Assembly (NCBI GenBank): GCA_965214035.1 | Contig: OZ243932.1 | Coordinates: 248,001 to 312,000 of the forward strand | DNA: 64,000 bases | Direction of reading: 5' to 3' | Source: JAJDYQ01 sp965214035 | GTDB taxonomy: Bacteria; Pseudomonadota; Gammaproteobacteria; JAJDYQ01 | Part shown: one piece after another, positions 54,898-63,404 of the stretch | How positions within the stretch are numbered: the stretch's first letter is position 1 | How the letters are laid out: each line of letters opens with the position of its first letter | Translations under genes and position numbers: made by a program | Notes under the pieces: model-generated | The model's database searches: none | Seen by the model: only the letters and a program-made list of their open reading frames with translations | What the model was told of the DNA's origin: nothing

Positions 54898-55714
54898 GGC
54901 GTGACTCATCCATTGGCACAGGCTCCAGACACTGTACCGGACCCAGCGGATTGACCTCCTGCAATAAGCCACAAAAGGTCAGCAGGATGACCGTCGCCCG
55001 AGCGGTACTGATGCCCATACCGTCATCCTTTAACAGTTCTGATTTTTCTATATAAAACTCGGCCACCGCATCGGCATGCCGGATCGTGTTATGCATCGGC
55101 AACTGGTCCGGTGATGGCATGTCGTAGGCGTGCATCGCCGTATCCCGGTTTTGCAGTAGCCCCTCGTCGCACAATATGATGGCTTGCTTTTCATCGGTGA
55201 CAGCCAGATGCGCCAGCGCCTCAAACTCCACCAATAACAGGCCGGGACAATACGATGCCCAATCATGCTCGTGACTAGCCAGTCTGCCGGCACCCCGCTG
55301 TAGCAGTTCGGTGATAGGGAGTCCTTCCTGTCCGAGATAACAGGTCTTGACCTGCTCCGCCAAGAGAATTGTCAGTGGTAGGGTTTCGCGTTGCGCGAGT
55401 GGCATGCCCGCGATCTCGGCAATCGCCTGTCCCTCTTGGGTCAAACCCCGGTCGGATACCAGTTGCAACTGTCTGGCGAGATGCCAGGCATCCGCAGCCA
55501 GATAGGTCGGGATGTCATCATCCGATGGCATGTCTTCGTCAAGCAGATGTTCCAGATGACAGGCTTGCTCGGAAAAGAACTCCGGCCATGATTGGGGGAT
55601 GCCGTCCGCCCTGATCGCGTCAAGCTGTGACAGCAAGTCGGGGAGTAAGGCATACTCAACAAAGGTCCGCGCCAGTCCGCCCGGCCCCATCGGTTTTATG
55701 GTCGTTGTTGCCAT
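54890..55714 (-). CDS. Element-associated protein D, unknown
   Basis: 274 residues; its ATG lies inside the end of core gene B (19-base overlap) and its stop overlaps the next gene, so all three are translationally coupled. It is acidic, helical and soluble: GPGGLARTFVEYALLPDLLS, HLLDEDMPSDDDIPTYLAAD, MPLAQRETLPLTILLAEQVK, then ISTARATVILLTFCGLLQEV. It has no nucleotide-binding loop or zinc motif. Gene order suggests a transposition accessory protein, but no family is recognised. Confidence 0.6.
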   Translation of the reverse strand: MATTTIKPMGPGGLARTFVEYALLPDLLSQLDAIRADGIPQSWPEFFSEQACHLEHLLDEDMPSDDDIPTYLAADAWHLARQLQLVSDRGLTQEGQAIAEIAGMPLAQRETLPLTILLAEQVKTCYLGQEGLPITELLQRGAGRLASHEHDWASYCPGLLLVEFEALAHLAVTDEKQAIILCDEGLLQNRDTAMHAYDMPSPDQLPMHNTIRHADAVAEFYIEKSELLKDDGMGISTARATVILLTFCGLLQEVNPLGPVQCLEPVPMDESRHA

Positions 55715-57606
55715 TGGCTGATGATCCTGGCATGTTTTAAGCTCAAACGAAACCCCAGAAATTTCTCAAGAAAGTCTTCTTCCGACAAGGTATTGATGGC
55801 CCGGCCCGCCTGCTTGTCTGTCATCAGGCCCAACAGATGGGCCGGGATGTGTGCCTGCTCCGTTTTCAGTCGCAATCGGTAATTGCGATACAGCATGTAA
55901 ATCCATAATTCACCCAACACCGCATCAATCCGGGAGTAGTTGCGCATAAAGCTGCGGCCGGCTTTGGCTCGGAGGGTCGGGCGCTGCATGGCCCGGATGC
56001 GCTGGCGCATGGCGTTTATGAAGCTGTCCACCGGTTGCAGGGTCGCATGAAGCATCAACTCAGCGCCATCCTCGTCAAAGGTCTTGTCCGGCATCCGGGT
56101 CAACCAAAGACTGCGGCAATCACCGTATTGCACACTGTCCGGCGGGTAAGCCAGCCAAGCCCAACCGCCTTTTTTCGAATAGCCTCCCTCGAAGGCGCTC
56201 TTGAATACGCCTGCACGCAACTTTCGCTCACCGGCAGGCCGCAAGGGTAATTGTCCTTTGGGCTGCATCGCCTCCTCAAAGCGAGCTTCCATGGCTTGAT
56301 TCGCCTCATCCAGCACATTCCGCGGGTCTTTATCGGCTTTGTTGGTCGGTGCCGTCTCACGCTGCTTATCGTGTTGAAACAGCGCTATCTCCACTTGCCC
56401 GGTTCGCACCTCATTAGCCAGGGCACACAAGGCGGCCGAATACAGGTCACGGGCGGCATCCATGTAGTAGTACACCTTGTCGTGCCGATTCAGCATTTTC
56501 TGTACCGTCAGAAAATGAGCCGCCTCAGCATAGGGGGAACGAATGAACAAACCGTTTTTTCCAGTACCGGAAAGTTCACCCTTTACCATCGCCGTTTTGA
56601 TGTCTGGTGTATCCGCCTGTCCGGGACGCCACAGGCAGTCCCAGTCATCGGTATAGCTCGGCTGACCCGATTGTCTCCGTCGAAACCACTGTCGTGTATC
56701 CATCGCGTATGCTTCCGGGAGGAAGAACGGATGGACCGCCAAAATAAAATAAGTCTGCCTCTGTGCCAGAACCGAGATGATCACGTTCAGGTGCTCATGG
56801 CGTGCCCCTCGACCGTATTTTTTCAAGGACACCTGCATCACATCGGTATAGACCCGTGCCGGTGTCTTGCGGTCTATCGTGTTAAGTCCCGGATTGAGCA
56901 GCCTGACATTGCGCCAGGCATGGTAATCCCGGAGACAACGACTGATGGCAATCAACTGATTGTAATACGACTCAGGATTGACCTTGATCTTTGCCTGCCA
57001 TTTGATGTCTCGACGTTTTAATTGGCAGTTTCTCTTCTTTAAGGCCAGTTCGCCCAAGGCTTCAAGCGTATTTGTGACCGAGGAACCGCTGAGTACGCCC
57101 TTGATGATTGTTTTCAATCGCCGTTTTAGCCACAGGTCCATATCGCCCTTGTGCTGCGCCTCACCCAGAGTCCATCGGAATGATCGGGCGATGCCGTCTT
57201 TGGAGTCTGTGTGGACCTGACGACGGCAGGCTTTACAACCTGCACGGTAATCGCTCCCCGCCCGGTAATAGGGACGGTGCCTTGGGTCGTAGTGCTCAAA
57301 TACATTCAGTCCATGATGGTCACAATCTTCATTCGGACAATCGGCAAAAGGAAGGCTTAACGACAGGTAGTAACGGGCGATGGGGCGCAACGCCTGATTG
57401 GACTTTACGCCAAAGGACTGACCACAGTACTTGCAGTGCAACCGACCATTGGCTTCAAGCCGGTAGCGCTTATCCGTCGCAGCCTTTTCGCCCTTGGCGG
57501 GCATTTTCCCAGCGTATGGCACACCAAAGTGAGGGCACATTGGATTGCGGCATACGGCCCAGCTAAAGGACCGACCGAATTCGGGTAGGTGAATCGGATG
57601 AATCAC
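55696..57606 (-). CDS. Right-end core protein B: double zinc-ribbon, DDE transposase-like
   Basis: 636 residues, GTG start, first gene inward from the right terminus. Two zinc ribbons: C19-x4-C24 … C58-x2-C61 and C90-x4-C95 … C124-x2-C127; the second has exactly the spacing found in protein A. Then PESYYNQLIAISRCLRDYHA (A: QSYYNILSFI), RVYTDVMQVSLKK (D255), ILAVHPFF, and YYYMDAARDLYSAALCALAN (D383; A: DIDSMSRAAFLCAFAEEIQR). The C-terminal helix ELWIYMLYRNYRLRL matches A's YLTIFRAVNNF region. So A and B are paralogues placed at opposite ends and reading towards each other. B lacks A's GKDGQTPAMRLG box, so its catalytic state is uncertain. No strong ribosome site is seen. Confidence 0.7.
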   Translation of the reverse strand: MIHPIHLPEFGRSFSWAVCRNPMCPHFGVPYAGKMPAKGEKAATDKRYRLEANGRLHCKYCGQSFGVKSNQALRPIARYYLSLSLPFADCPNEDCDHHGLNVFEHYDPRHRPYYRAGSDYRAGCKACRRQVHTDSKDGIARSFRWTLGEAQHKGDMDLWLKRRLKTIIKGVLSGSSVTNTLEALGELALKKRNCQLKRRDIKWQAKIKVNPESYYNQLIAISRCLRDYHAWRNVRLLNPGLNTIDRKTPARVYTDVMQVSLKKYGRGARHEHLNVIISVLAQRQTYFILAVHPFFLPEAYAMDTRQWFRRRQSGQPSYTDDWDCLWRPGQADTPDIKTAMVKGELSGTGKNGLFIRSPYAEAAHFLTVQKMLNRHDKVYYYMDAARDLYSAALCALANEVRTGQVEIALFQHDKQRETAPTNKADKDPRNVLDEANQAMEARFEEAMQPKGQLPLRPAGERKLRAGVFKSAFEGGYSKKGGWAWLAYPPDSVQYGDCRSLWLTRMPDKTFDEDGAELMLHATLQPVDSFINAMRQRIRAMQRPTLRAKAGRSFMRNYSRIDAVLGELWIYMLYRNYRLRLKTEQAHIPAHLLGLMTDKQAGRAINTLSEEDFLEKFLGFRLSLKHARIISQWQQRP

Positions 57607-57669
57607 GGAATAGTCAGATTGATAGAGAACAGGGGATGCTTTCTATCATGCCACCGGGCGGTCGGTGAT

Positions 57670-57702
57670 ACAACGAGGCGATTGGCTTTTTCACCTCGTT
57701 GT
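57670..57702. other. Conserved hairpin upstream of core gene B
   Basis: ACAACGAGG…CCTCGTTGT, identical to the hairpins in elements 1 and 3. It lies between the start of gene B and the right terminus. Confidence 0.5.
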
Positions 57703-57829
57703 AAAAATGGATTCTAACTCAAATGGGGCGATTTTTATAACGTATTGATTATTAACGATAAATGGCTATTTCGGCCCGCCGGATAAGACCAAAATAACGC
57801 CATTTTGGTCCAAAAATTATGAACGGCTA

Positions 57830-57920
57830 TGGCGGAGAGAGAGGGATTCGAACCCTCGATACGTGATTAACGTATACTCCCTTAGCAGGGGAGCGCCTTC
57901 AGCCACTCGGCCATCTCTCC
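57830..57920 (-). tRNA. tRNA-Ser(GCU)
   Basis: 91 bases with encoded CCA. Acceptor GGAGAGA/TCTCTCC, anticodon stem CTCCC/GGGAG with loop CTGCTAA (anticodon GCT), a long variable arm (TACGTTAATCACGTA) and T loop GTTCGAATC. Its 3' end, TGGCGGAGAG on the plus strand, directly abuts the right terminus of element 4 and is repeated at the junctions between elements, so it is the target. The gene itself remains whole. Confidence 0.95.
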
Positions 57921-58123
57921 GGATTTTTTGAGCAACGGTTATTCCTTTTCTTTACTTTCTTCAGATGATGCCCATTACTCGTGCAGGAGCATCGTCAGTT
58001 TCGTTGCGCCGATATACTGGCGGTGTCTGCACCCTCGGTGATATTGGCTTCCTTTGGCGCAGCACTGTGGTGGAGATATTATCACTCAATCGTCTGCGAG
58101 AGAAATTATCACCCGGCAGAGGT
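57921..58123. other. Gap between tRNA-Ser and lysC without recognisable csrA
   Basis: In related gammaproteobacteria csrA/rsmA sits here. Neither strand gives a CsrA reading (no TRRxGE, no VxIGI core). Nothing else is identified. Confidence 0.5.
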
Positions 58124-59362
58124 TTAAGGGTGTGCTATCAGTACCTGTTCCTGTTCAAGCTGGAACTGTTCGTGCAGGGTGCGTACAGCAAGTTCCAGAT
58201 ATTTCTCATCCACTACGATCGAGATTTTGATTTCAGATGTTGAAATCATTTGTATATTGATGCCTTCATTGGCGAGTGACTGAAACGTGCTGCTGGCAAT
58301 CCCTGCATGGGAGCGCATCCCGACGCCTACGATGGATACCTTTACGATCCGGGGGTCGCCGATAACTTCCCGCGCCCCGACATCTCGGACCACGATCTGC
58401 AAAATTTCCAGTGCCTTGTCGTAGTCGTTGCGGTGGACGGTGAATGTAAGGTCGGTCATACCATCCTGGCCAATGTTCTGGATAATCATATCGACTTCCA
58501 GATTGTTGTCTGCAATCGGTCCTAATATGCGATATGCCACGCCCGGTTGGTCCGGTACGCCGGTAACGGTCAGTTTGGCTTCATCACGGTTAAACGCAAT
58601 ACCCGAAATTTTTGCCTGTTCCACTCCTGCTTCCTCATAGCTAATCAATGTGCCTTCGCCTTCTTCAAAGGAGGATAGCACTCTCAGTGGCACATTATAC
58701 TTTCCCGCAAACTCAACGGCACGGGTTTGCAGCACTTTGGATCCGAGGCTGGCCATCTCCAGCATTTCTTCAAAGGTGATGCGGGATAATCTTCTCGCTT
58801 CCGGCACAACCCGTGGGTCCGTTGTATAAACACCGTCAACATCCGTAAAGATCTGGCATTCATCGGCTTCAAGCGCAGCCGCCAAGGCTACTGCCGTCGT
58901 ATCTGAGCCTCCGCGCCCCAGTGTGGTGACATTGCCGTTTTCGTCAACACCTTGAAATCCGGCAATCACGGCTACTTGTCCGGCATTCAGATCTTTCTTT
59001 ATTCCATAACCGTCAATATTGCGGATGCGTGCCCTGGAATGTGCATCATCGGTCAGGATGCGTACCTGTCCTCCAGTGTAGGAGCGTGCTGCCTGACCCT
59101 GTTCTTCAAGTGCCATGCTTAGCAGGGCAATTGTGACCTGTTCACCGGTTGAAACCAGCACATCGTATTCTCGTGCGACAGGGCTCCCGCTGATTTCACG
59201 CGACAGGCCGATAAGTCGGTTGGTTTCTCCGCTCATGGCGGAAACCACAACGGCTATATCGTGTCCCTGTTGTCGGCAGTCGATAATTTTATTGGCTATC
59301 GCCCGGATACGTTCGGTTGTGCCGACTGAGGTTCCGCCGTATTTCTGGATAATTAATGCCAC
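58124..59362 (-). CDS. lysC: Aspartate kinase
   Basis: 412 residues from GTG at 59362, chosen because AAAGGAG lies six bases before it and IIQKYGGTSVGT is the usual N-terminus. It phosphorylates L-aspartate with ATP, the first step to lysine, threonine, methionine and diaminopimelate. N-terminal amino-acid-kinase domain with KYGGTSVG and GRGGSDTTAVALAAAL; C-terminal tandem ACT domains (FTVHRNDYDKALEILQ, VGVGMRSHAGIASSTFQSLA) for feedback control by lysine/threonine. It lies downstream of alaS, as in pseudomonads. Confidence 0.95.
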   Translation of the reverse strand: MALIIQKYGGTSVGTTERIRAIANKIIDCRQQGHDIAVVVSAMSGETNRLIGLSREISGSPVAREYDVLVSTGEQVTIALLSMALEEQGQAARSYTGGQVRILTDDAHSRARIRNIDGYGIKKDLNAGQVAVIAGFQGVDENGNVTTLGRGGSDTTAVALAAALEADECQIFTDVDGVYTTDPRVVPEARRLSRITFEEMLEMASLGSKVLQTRAVEFAGKYNVPLRVLSSFEEGEGTLISYEEAGVEQAKISGIAFNRDEAKLTVTGVPDQPGVAYRILGPIADNNLEVDMIIQNIGQDGMTDLTFTVHRNDYDKALEILQIVVRDVGAREVIGDPRIVKVSIVGVGMRSHAGIASSTFQSLANEGINIQMISTSEIKISIVVDEKYLELAVRTLHEQFQLEQEQVLIAHP

Positions 59363-59458
59363 TGAATCTCCTTTTGTTTTATAACGGGCCTCTGTACAGG
59401 GGTTATGCCACAAAATAGTGGCGTACCATGGTCAATAAGATGGCAGGTAGATGAATGG

Positions 59459-62086
59459 TCAACGGGTCAGACGTTGTTCAATCCAGCCGGTGACTGACTG
59501 CAGGGCGGCCGGCAGGGCGTCAACATCATTACCGCCGGCCTGCGCCATGTCCGGACGACCACCACCGCGGCCGCCGACCTGTTCGGCTACCATGTTGACC
59601 AGTTCTCCAGCAGGAATTTGTCGGCTGGCATCCTTGCTGACACCGGCAATCAGGCGGATTTTACCTTTTTCAATGCCGGCCAGCACAACGGCTGCACTGC
59701 CCAGCTTGTTTTTCAACTGATCAACCGTCTCTCTCAGTATTTTCATATCCGCATTATCCAGTGTCTCGGCCAATACTTTGATGCCGCCAATCTCGGTCGC
59801 CCTGCTGATCATGTCATCGCCCTGAGAGCTTGCCAGTACAGTTTTGAGTTGTTCGAGTTCCTTGTCCACCATGCGCAACCGTTCTACCATGGAGCGTACG
59901 CTGTCAGTGGTATCATGGCGTGAGCTTTTCACAATGGATGAAATAGTATCCAGCTCACTTTCTGCCCGGGACACCACGCCAAGTGCGGCATCTCCGGTCA
60001 CCGCTTCGATACGGCGCACACCTGCTGCAATTCCTGTCTCCAGGGTCAGCTTGAAAAATCCTATATCACCAGTTCGGTTTACGTGAGTGCCACCACAGAG
60101 CTCCATAGAAAAATCACCCAGACTCAGTACACGTACTTCGTCATCATATTTTTCATCGAACAGTGCCATCGCACCGGATGCGACAGCATCGTCAAGCATC
60201 ATCAATCTGGTCCGGGCTTTATGGTTGGAACGAATCTGTTGGTTGACCATGCGTTCAATGGCCTGCAATTCATTCGGCTTAACCGGCTCAGGATGAGAGA
60301 AATCGAAACGTAAATGATCCGGCGCAACCAGAGATCCCCTCTGGGTTACATGGCGCCCCAGTATCTGGCGAAGCGCCGCATGCAATAAATGAGTGGCCGA
60401 GTGATTTAATACGATGGACCGGCGACGTTCCTGATCAATGCTCAGCCTTGCCCGGTCACCGATATTTAATATGCCTTCTGTCAGTCTCCCAATGTGGACA
60501 ATCGAGTTTATCTGCTTGCGGGTGTCAGATACTTCAAACAGGGCCGAGGCGGCTGTTATTTTGCCTTGATCACCGACTTGACCGCCGGATTCAGCATAAA
60601 AAGGGGTTTCATTTAATATCACGGAACCTTCCTGACCACATTTTAGCTGTTCTACAGCCTGACCATCGTGTATCAGCATGATAATCTCCGATGTGCCGTC
60701 AAGGTGCTCATAACCCGTAAAATCTGATCTTATATCTGCGCTGACGGTCTGGTTATAGTCCGCCTTGAAGCTGTCAGCAGCACGGGCGCGTTCACGTTGT
60801 TTTTTCATGCAGGCTTCAAAGCCTTCCATGTCCATGCCCAGGTTCTGCTCTCGGGCAATATCGGTGGTCAGATCAACTGGAAATCCGTAGGTATCATAAA
60901 GCCGGAAGATCGTTTCTCCCGGAATGTCTCCAGAGGACATGCCCCGGATATCCTGTTCAAGGATTTTCAGTCCCTGCTCCAGAGTTTCAGCAAAACGCCT
61001 TTCTTCCTGTTGCAATACTTGTTCAACCTGGTCGCGTACCGCGTTCAGTTCTGGATGGGCCTGCCCCATTTCTTCACAAAGCGGCCCGACCAGTTTATGG
61101 AAAAACAGATCTTCTGCACCCAGCTGATTGCCATGCCGAACCGCTCGGCGAATAATTCTGCGAAGCACATAGCCGCGCCCATCGTTGGATGGCTGAACAC
61201 CATCCACTATCAGGTAGGCACAACTGCGAATATGGTCAGCAATCACACGCAATGATTTTTGCTGCCGGTTTTCAACACCGATGACATTGGCGGCGGCCTG
61301 TATCAGATTAACGAACAGATCAATCTCGTAATTGTCATGGACGCCCTGTAATACGGCGGCCAGCCGCTCCAGACCCATGCCTGTATCGACGGAAGGCTTC
61401 GGCAGGGGACGCATCTCGCCGGTTTCATCGCGATTGAACTGTATGAAAACAAGGTTCCAGATTTCGATATACCGATCACCGTCATCTTCCGGTGTGCCGG
61501 GAGGCCCGCCCTGACACTCCGGGCCATGATCGTAAAAGACTTCAGTGCAGGGGCCGCAGGGACCGGTGTCTCCCATGGACCAGAAATTGTCGCTTTCAAA
61601 GCGTTTGCTGCCCGGTTTGTCTCCGATTCGGGAAAAACGATCCGGGTCAACTCCAATCTGTTTCAGCCAGATATCGGCCGCTTCATCGTCTTCTTCATAA
61701 ACGGTTACCCACAGGCGTTCCTCAGGCAGGTCCGCCACTCTGGTCAGAAAATCCCACGCATAGCGAATCGCATCTTCCTTGAAGTAGTCACCAAAGCTGA
61801 AATTACCCAGCATTTCAAAAAAAGTATGATGACGGGCGGTGTAACCGACATTCTCCAGATCGTTGTGCTTGCCACCGGCACGTACACAACGCTGGGAGCT
61901 TGTCGCACGGGAATAATCACGCTTTTCCCGTCCCAGAAAAACATCCTTGAATGGTACCATTCCGGCATTGGTGAACAGTAGTGTCGAATCATTGGGCGGC
62001 ACCAGAGTAGTACTCGGCACAATCCGGTGACCTTTGTCTCGAAAATAATCGAGAAACATCTGGCGAATTTCAGCACTGCTTTTCAT
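59459..62086 (-). CDS. alaS: Alanyl-tRNA synthetase
   Basis: 875 residues from ATG 62086 (MKSSAEIRQMFLDYFRDKGH, the conserved AlaRS start); the frame is open 24 codons upstream. It charges tRNA-Ala. Class II catalytic core with LLFTNAGMVPFKDVFLG and TDTGMGLERLA-type motif (VDTGMGLERLAAVLQG); editing domain with HSATHLLHAAL and CGGTHVNRTGDIG zinc/editing residues; C-Ala domain ending GGRGGGRPDMAQAGG. Length is standard. It lies between recX and lysC. Confidence 0.96.
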   Translation of the reverse strand: MKSSAEIRQMFLDYFRDKGHRIVPSTTLVPPNDSTLLFTNAGMVPFKDVFLGREKRDYSRATSSQRCVRAGGKHNDLENVGYTARHHTFFEMLGNFSFGDYFKEDAIRYAWDFLTRVADLPEERLWVTVYEEDDEAADIWLKQIGVDPDRFSRIGDKPGSKRFESDNFWSMGDTGPCGPCTEVFYDHGPECQGGPPGTPEDDGDRYIEIWNLVFIQFNRDETGEMRPLPKPSVDTGMGLERLAAVLQGVHDNYEIDLFVNLIQAAANVIGVENRQQKSLRVIADHIRSCAYLIVDGVQPSNDGRGYVLRRIIRRAVRHGNQLGAEDLFFHKLVGPLCEEMGQAHPELNAVRDQVEQVLQQEERRFAETLEQGLKILEQDIRGMSSGDIPGETIFRLYDTYGFPVDLTTDIAREQNLGMDMEGFEACMKKQRERARAADSFKADYNQTVSADIRSDFTGYEHLDGTSEIIMLIHDGQAVEQLKCGQEGSVILNETPFYAESGGQVGDQGKITAASALFEVSDTRKQINSIVHIGRLTEGILNIGDRARLSIDQERRRSIVLNHSATHLLHAALRQILGRHVTQRGSLVAPDHLRFDFSHPEPVKPNELQAIERMVNQQIRSNHKARTRLMMLDDAVASGAMALFDEKYDDEVRVLSLGDFSMELCGGTHVNRTGDIGFFKLTLETGIAAGVRRIEAVTGDAALGVVSRAESELDTISSIVKSSRHDTTDSVRSMVERLRMVDKELEQLKTVLASSQGDDMISRATEIGGIKVLAETLDNADMKILRETVDQLKNKLGSAAVVLAGIEKGKIRLIAGVSKDASRQIPAGELVNMVAEQVGGRGGGRPDMAQAGGNDVDALPAALQSVTGWIEQRLTR

Positions 62087-62169
62087 GAACCGTTCAATCT
62101 GGAATCGCTTAAAAAGTGAGAGCGGATTGTGCCACAATTCCGACGGTGGAACAGCCACTGCAATCTAAA

Positions 62170-62637
62170 TCAGGTGTTAAAGTCACCTAAAACAGCTTGA
62201 ATATGCTCGTTGGAAAAACCCCTCTGACGAAGGAATCTTGAGCGTTTCGCCTTTTCCTTCCAGCCTGAAACCGGTTTGTCAGAGAACTTTTTCCGATAAA
62301 CCGCAGCAGCCAGCTCATGCCAGTCGAATTTTTCTGAATGCAAAACTTCATCAATCTGTAAAGCGTCAATACCTTTTTGCTCAAGCTCCATGGCAATTTT
62401 TTCCGGGCCATGCCCGCGGCTGAATCTGGATTGTGCATAGGATTCAGCAAATCGCCGATCACTTTGCAAACCCTTTTCCGATAATCTCCGCAGGGTTTCT
62501 TCAATTTCCTTATCGCTGTAATCGCGTGCAGCAAGTTTCCATTTTAGTTCTGCCCGAGAATGCTCTCTACGGGCCAGAAAGCTGACTGCCTTATGCAGAG
62601 CGGTTACGCCCTGCCCGAAATCCGATGGTTCATCCAT
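62170..62637 (-). CDS. recX: Regulatory protein RecX
   Basis: 155 residues, ATG 62637. Built of three-helix repeats typical of RecX: ALHKAVSFLARREHSRAELK, SDKEIEETLRRLSEKGLQSD-RRFAESYAQSR, and RFLRQRGFSNEHIQAVLG. It inhibits RecA filament extension. It begins three bases after the pyrF stop, so pyrF and recX may be co-transcribed, and it lies 83 bases before alaS. recA, the usual upstream neighbour, is not in this position; pyrF occupies it. Confidence 0.92.
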   Translation of the reverse strand: MDEPSDFGQGVTALHKAVSFLARREHSRAELKWKLAARDYSDKEIEETLRRLSEKGLQSDRRFAESYAQSRFSRGHGPEKIAMELEQKGIDALQIDEVLHSEKFDWHELAAAVYRKKFSDKPVSGWKEKAKRSRFLRQRGFSNEHIQAVLGDFNT

Positions 62638-62640
62638 TCG

Positions 62641-63339
62641 TCACTGTTCGGTTAGCTCGGCATTGATTGCATCCAAAACCTGCAACGGGTCGTCAGCACG
62701 GGTGATCGGGCGGCCAACGACCAGATAGCTGGCACCGGCCACAATAGCCTGACCAGGGGTCATAATACGTTTCTGGTCATTCACATCCATGCCCGCCGGG
62801 CGAATGCCTGGCGTTACCAGCTTAAAATCGGCATTATGGGACCGTCGAAGATGAGTCGCTTCAGAAGCGGAACACACTACACCATCCAGACCTGCCTGCT
62901 CTGCCAGTGCCGCAAGCTGTTCGACATTTTCAGCCGGAGTGCCGGCTAAACCAATATCCTGCAAGTCCGGTGTATCAAGGCTGGTTAAAACAGTTACTCC
63001 GATACATAGTGGGCGGTTGTGGTGGCTGGCAACCGCCGCTGCAGCTGCCTCCATCATCTGTAAGCCGCCCAGAGCGTGTACATTTATCATCCATACATCC
63101 AGATCCGCTGCTGCACGACAGGCCGCTGCCACTGTATTTGGAATGTCATGAAACTTCAGATCCAGAAATATCTGGAATCCTTGCGCCTGCACAGATTCTA
63201 CAAACTGCGGACCACCCCGTATAAACAGTTCCTTGCCTACCTTTAAGCGACATGTCAATGGATCAAGCTGGTCCACTAACGCCAAAGCAGGTGCTGTGTC
63301 CGGAAAATCCAGTGCAACGATTATCTGGGGATCATTCAT
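62641..63339 (-). CDS. pyrF: Orotidine 5'-phosphate decarboxylase
   Basis: 232 residues. It decarboxylates OMP to UMP, the last step of pyrimidine synthesis. IIVALDFPDTAPAL at the N-terminus, FLDLKFHDIPNTV (catalytic D-x-K-x-x-D), the VLTSLD segment, VTPGIRP and VVGRPITRADDP phosphate-binding motifs are all present; full length. Three bases from recX. Confidence 0.96.
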   Translation of the reverse strand: MNDPQIIVALDFPDTAPALALVDQLDPLTCRLKVGKELFIRGGPQFVESVQAQGFQIFLDLKFHDIPNTVAAACRAAADLDVWMINVHALGGLQMMEAAAAAVASHHNRPLCIGVTVLTSLDTPDLQDIGLAGTPAENVEQLAALAEQAGLDGVVCSASEATHLRRSHNADFKLVTPGIRPAGMDVNDQKRIMTPGQAIVAGASYLVVGRPITRADDPLQVLDAINAELTEQ

Positions 63340-63404
63340 TAGGCCGCATGCTTCGACAGGCAGTTACAATCTGACTCTGTAGCCATCATAGATAATATAA
63401 TCAA

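Larger units (their letters stand above)
38004..57829 (+). mobile_element. tRNA-Ser-type element 4, 19.8 kb with two end-located core genes and defence cargo
   Basis: Left end TAGCCGTTTGTAATTTTTGG at 38004, right end (other strand) TAGCCGTTCATAATTTTTGG at 57829. Flanks are TGGCGGAGAGC on the left and TGGCGGAGAGA, the true 3' end of tRNA-Ser, on the right. Immediately inside the ends are two convergent paralogous genes: 38177–40054 and 55696–57606. Between them lie accessory genes, a type I R-M operon, an OLD-family gene, an IS256 element and several gene fragments. A stray copy of the end of the left gene at 41281–41395 shows that the unit is composite or has been rearranged. Confidence 0.7.

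Noticed and set aside
38004..57829. Element 4 as a Tn7-like transposon
   Set aside because: No TnsC-type AAA ATPase, no TniQ and no recognisable TnsB-type protein; the zinc-ribbon pair A/B does not fit, so a Tn7 label would be unsupported.
57965..58243. Plus-strand frame in the tRNA-Ser–lysC gap with a faint CsrA-like RR…GDI pattern
   Set aside because: It is on the wrong strand, extends into lysC, and lacks the conserved CsrA core; similarity is at chance level.
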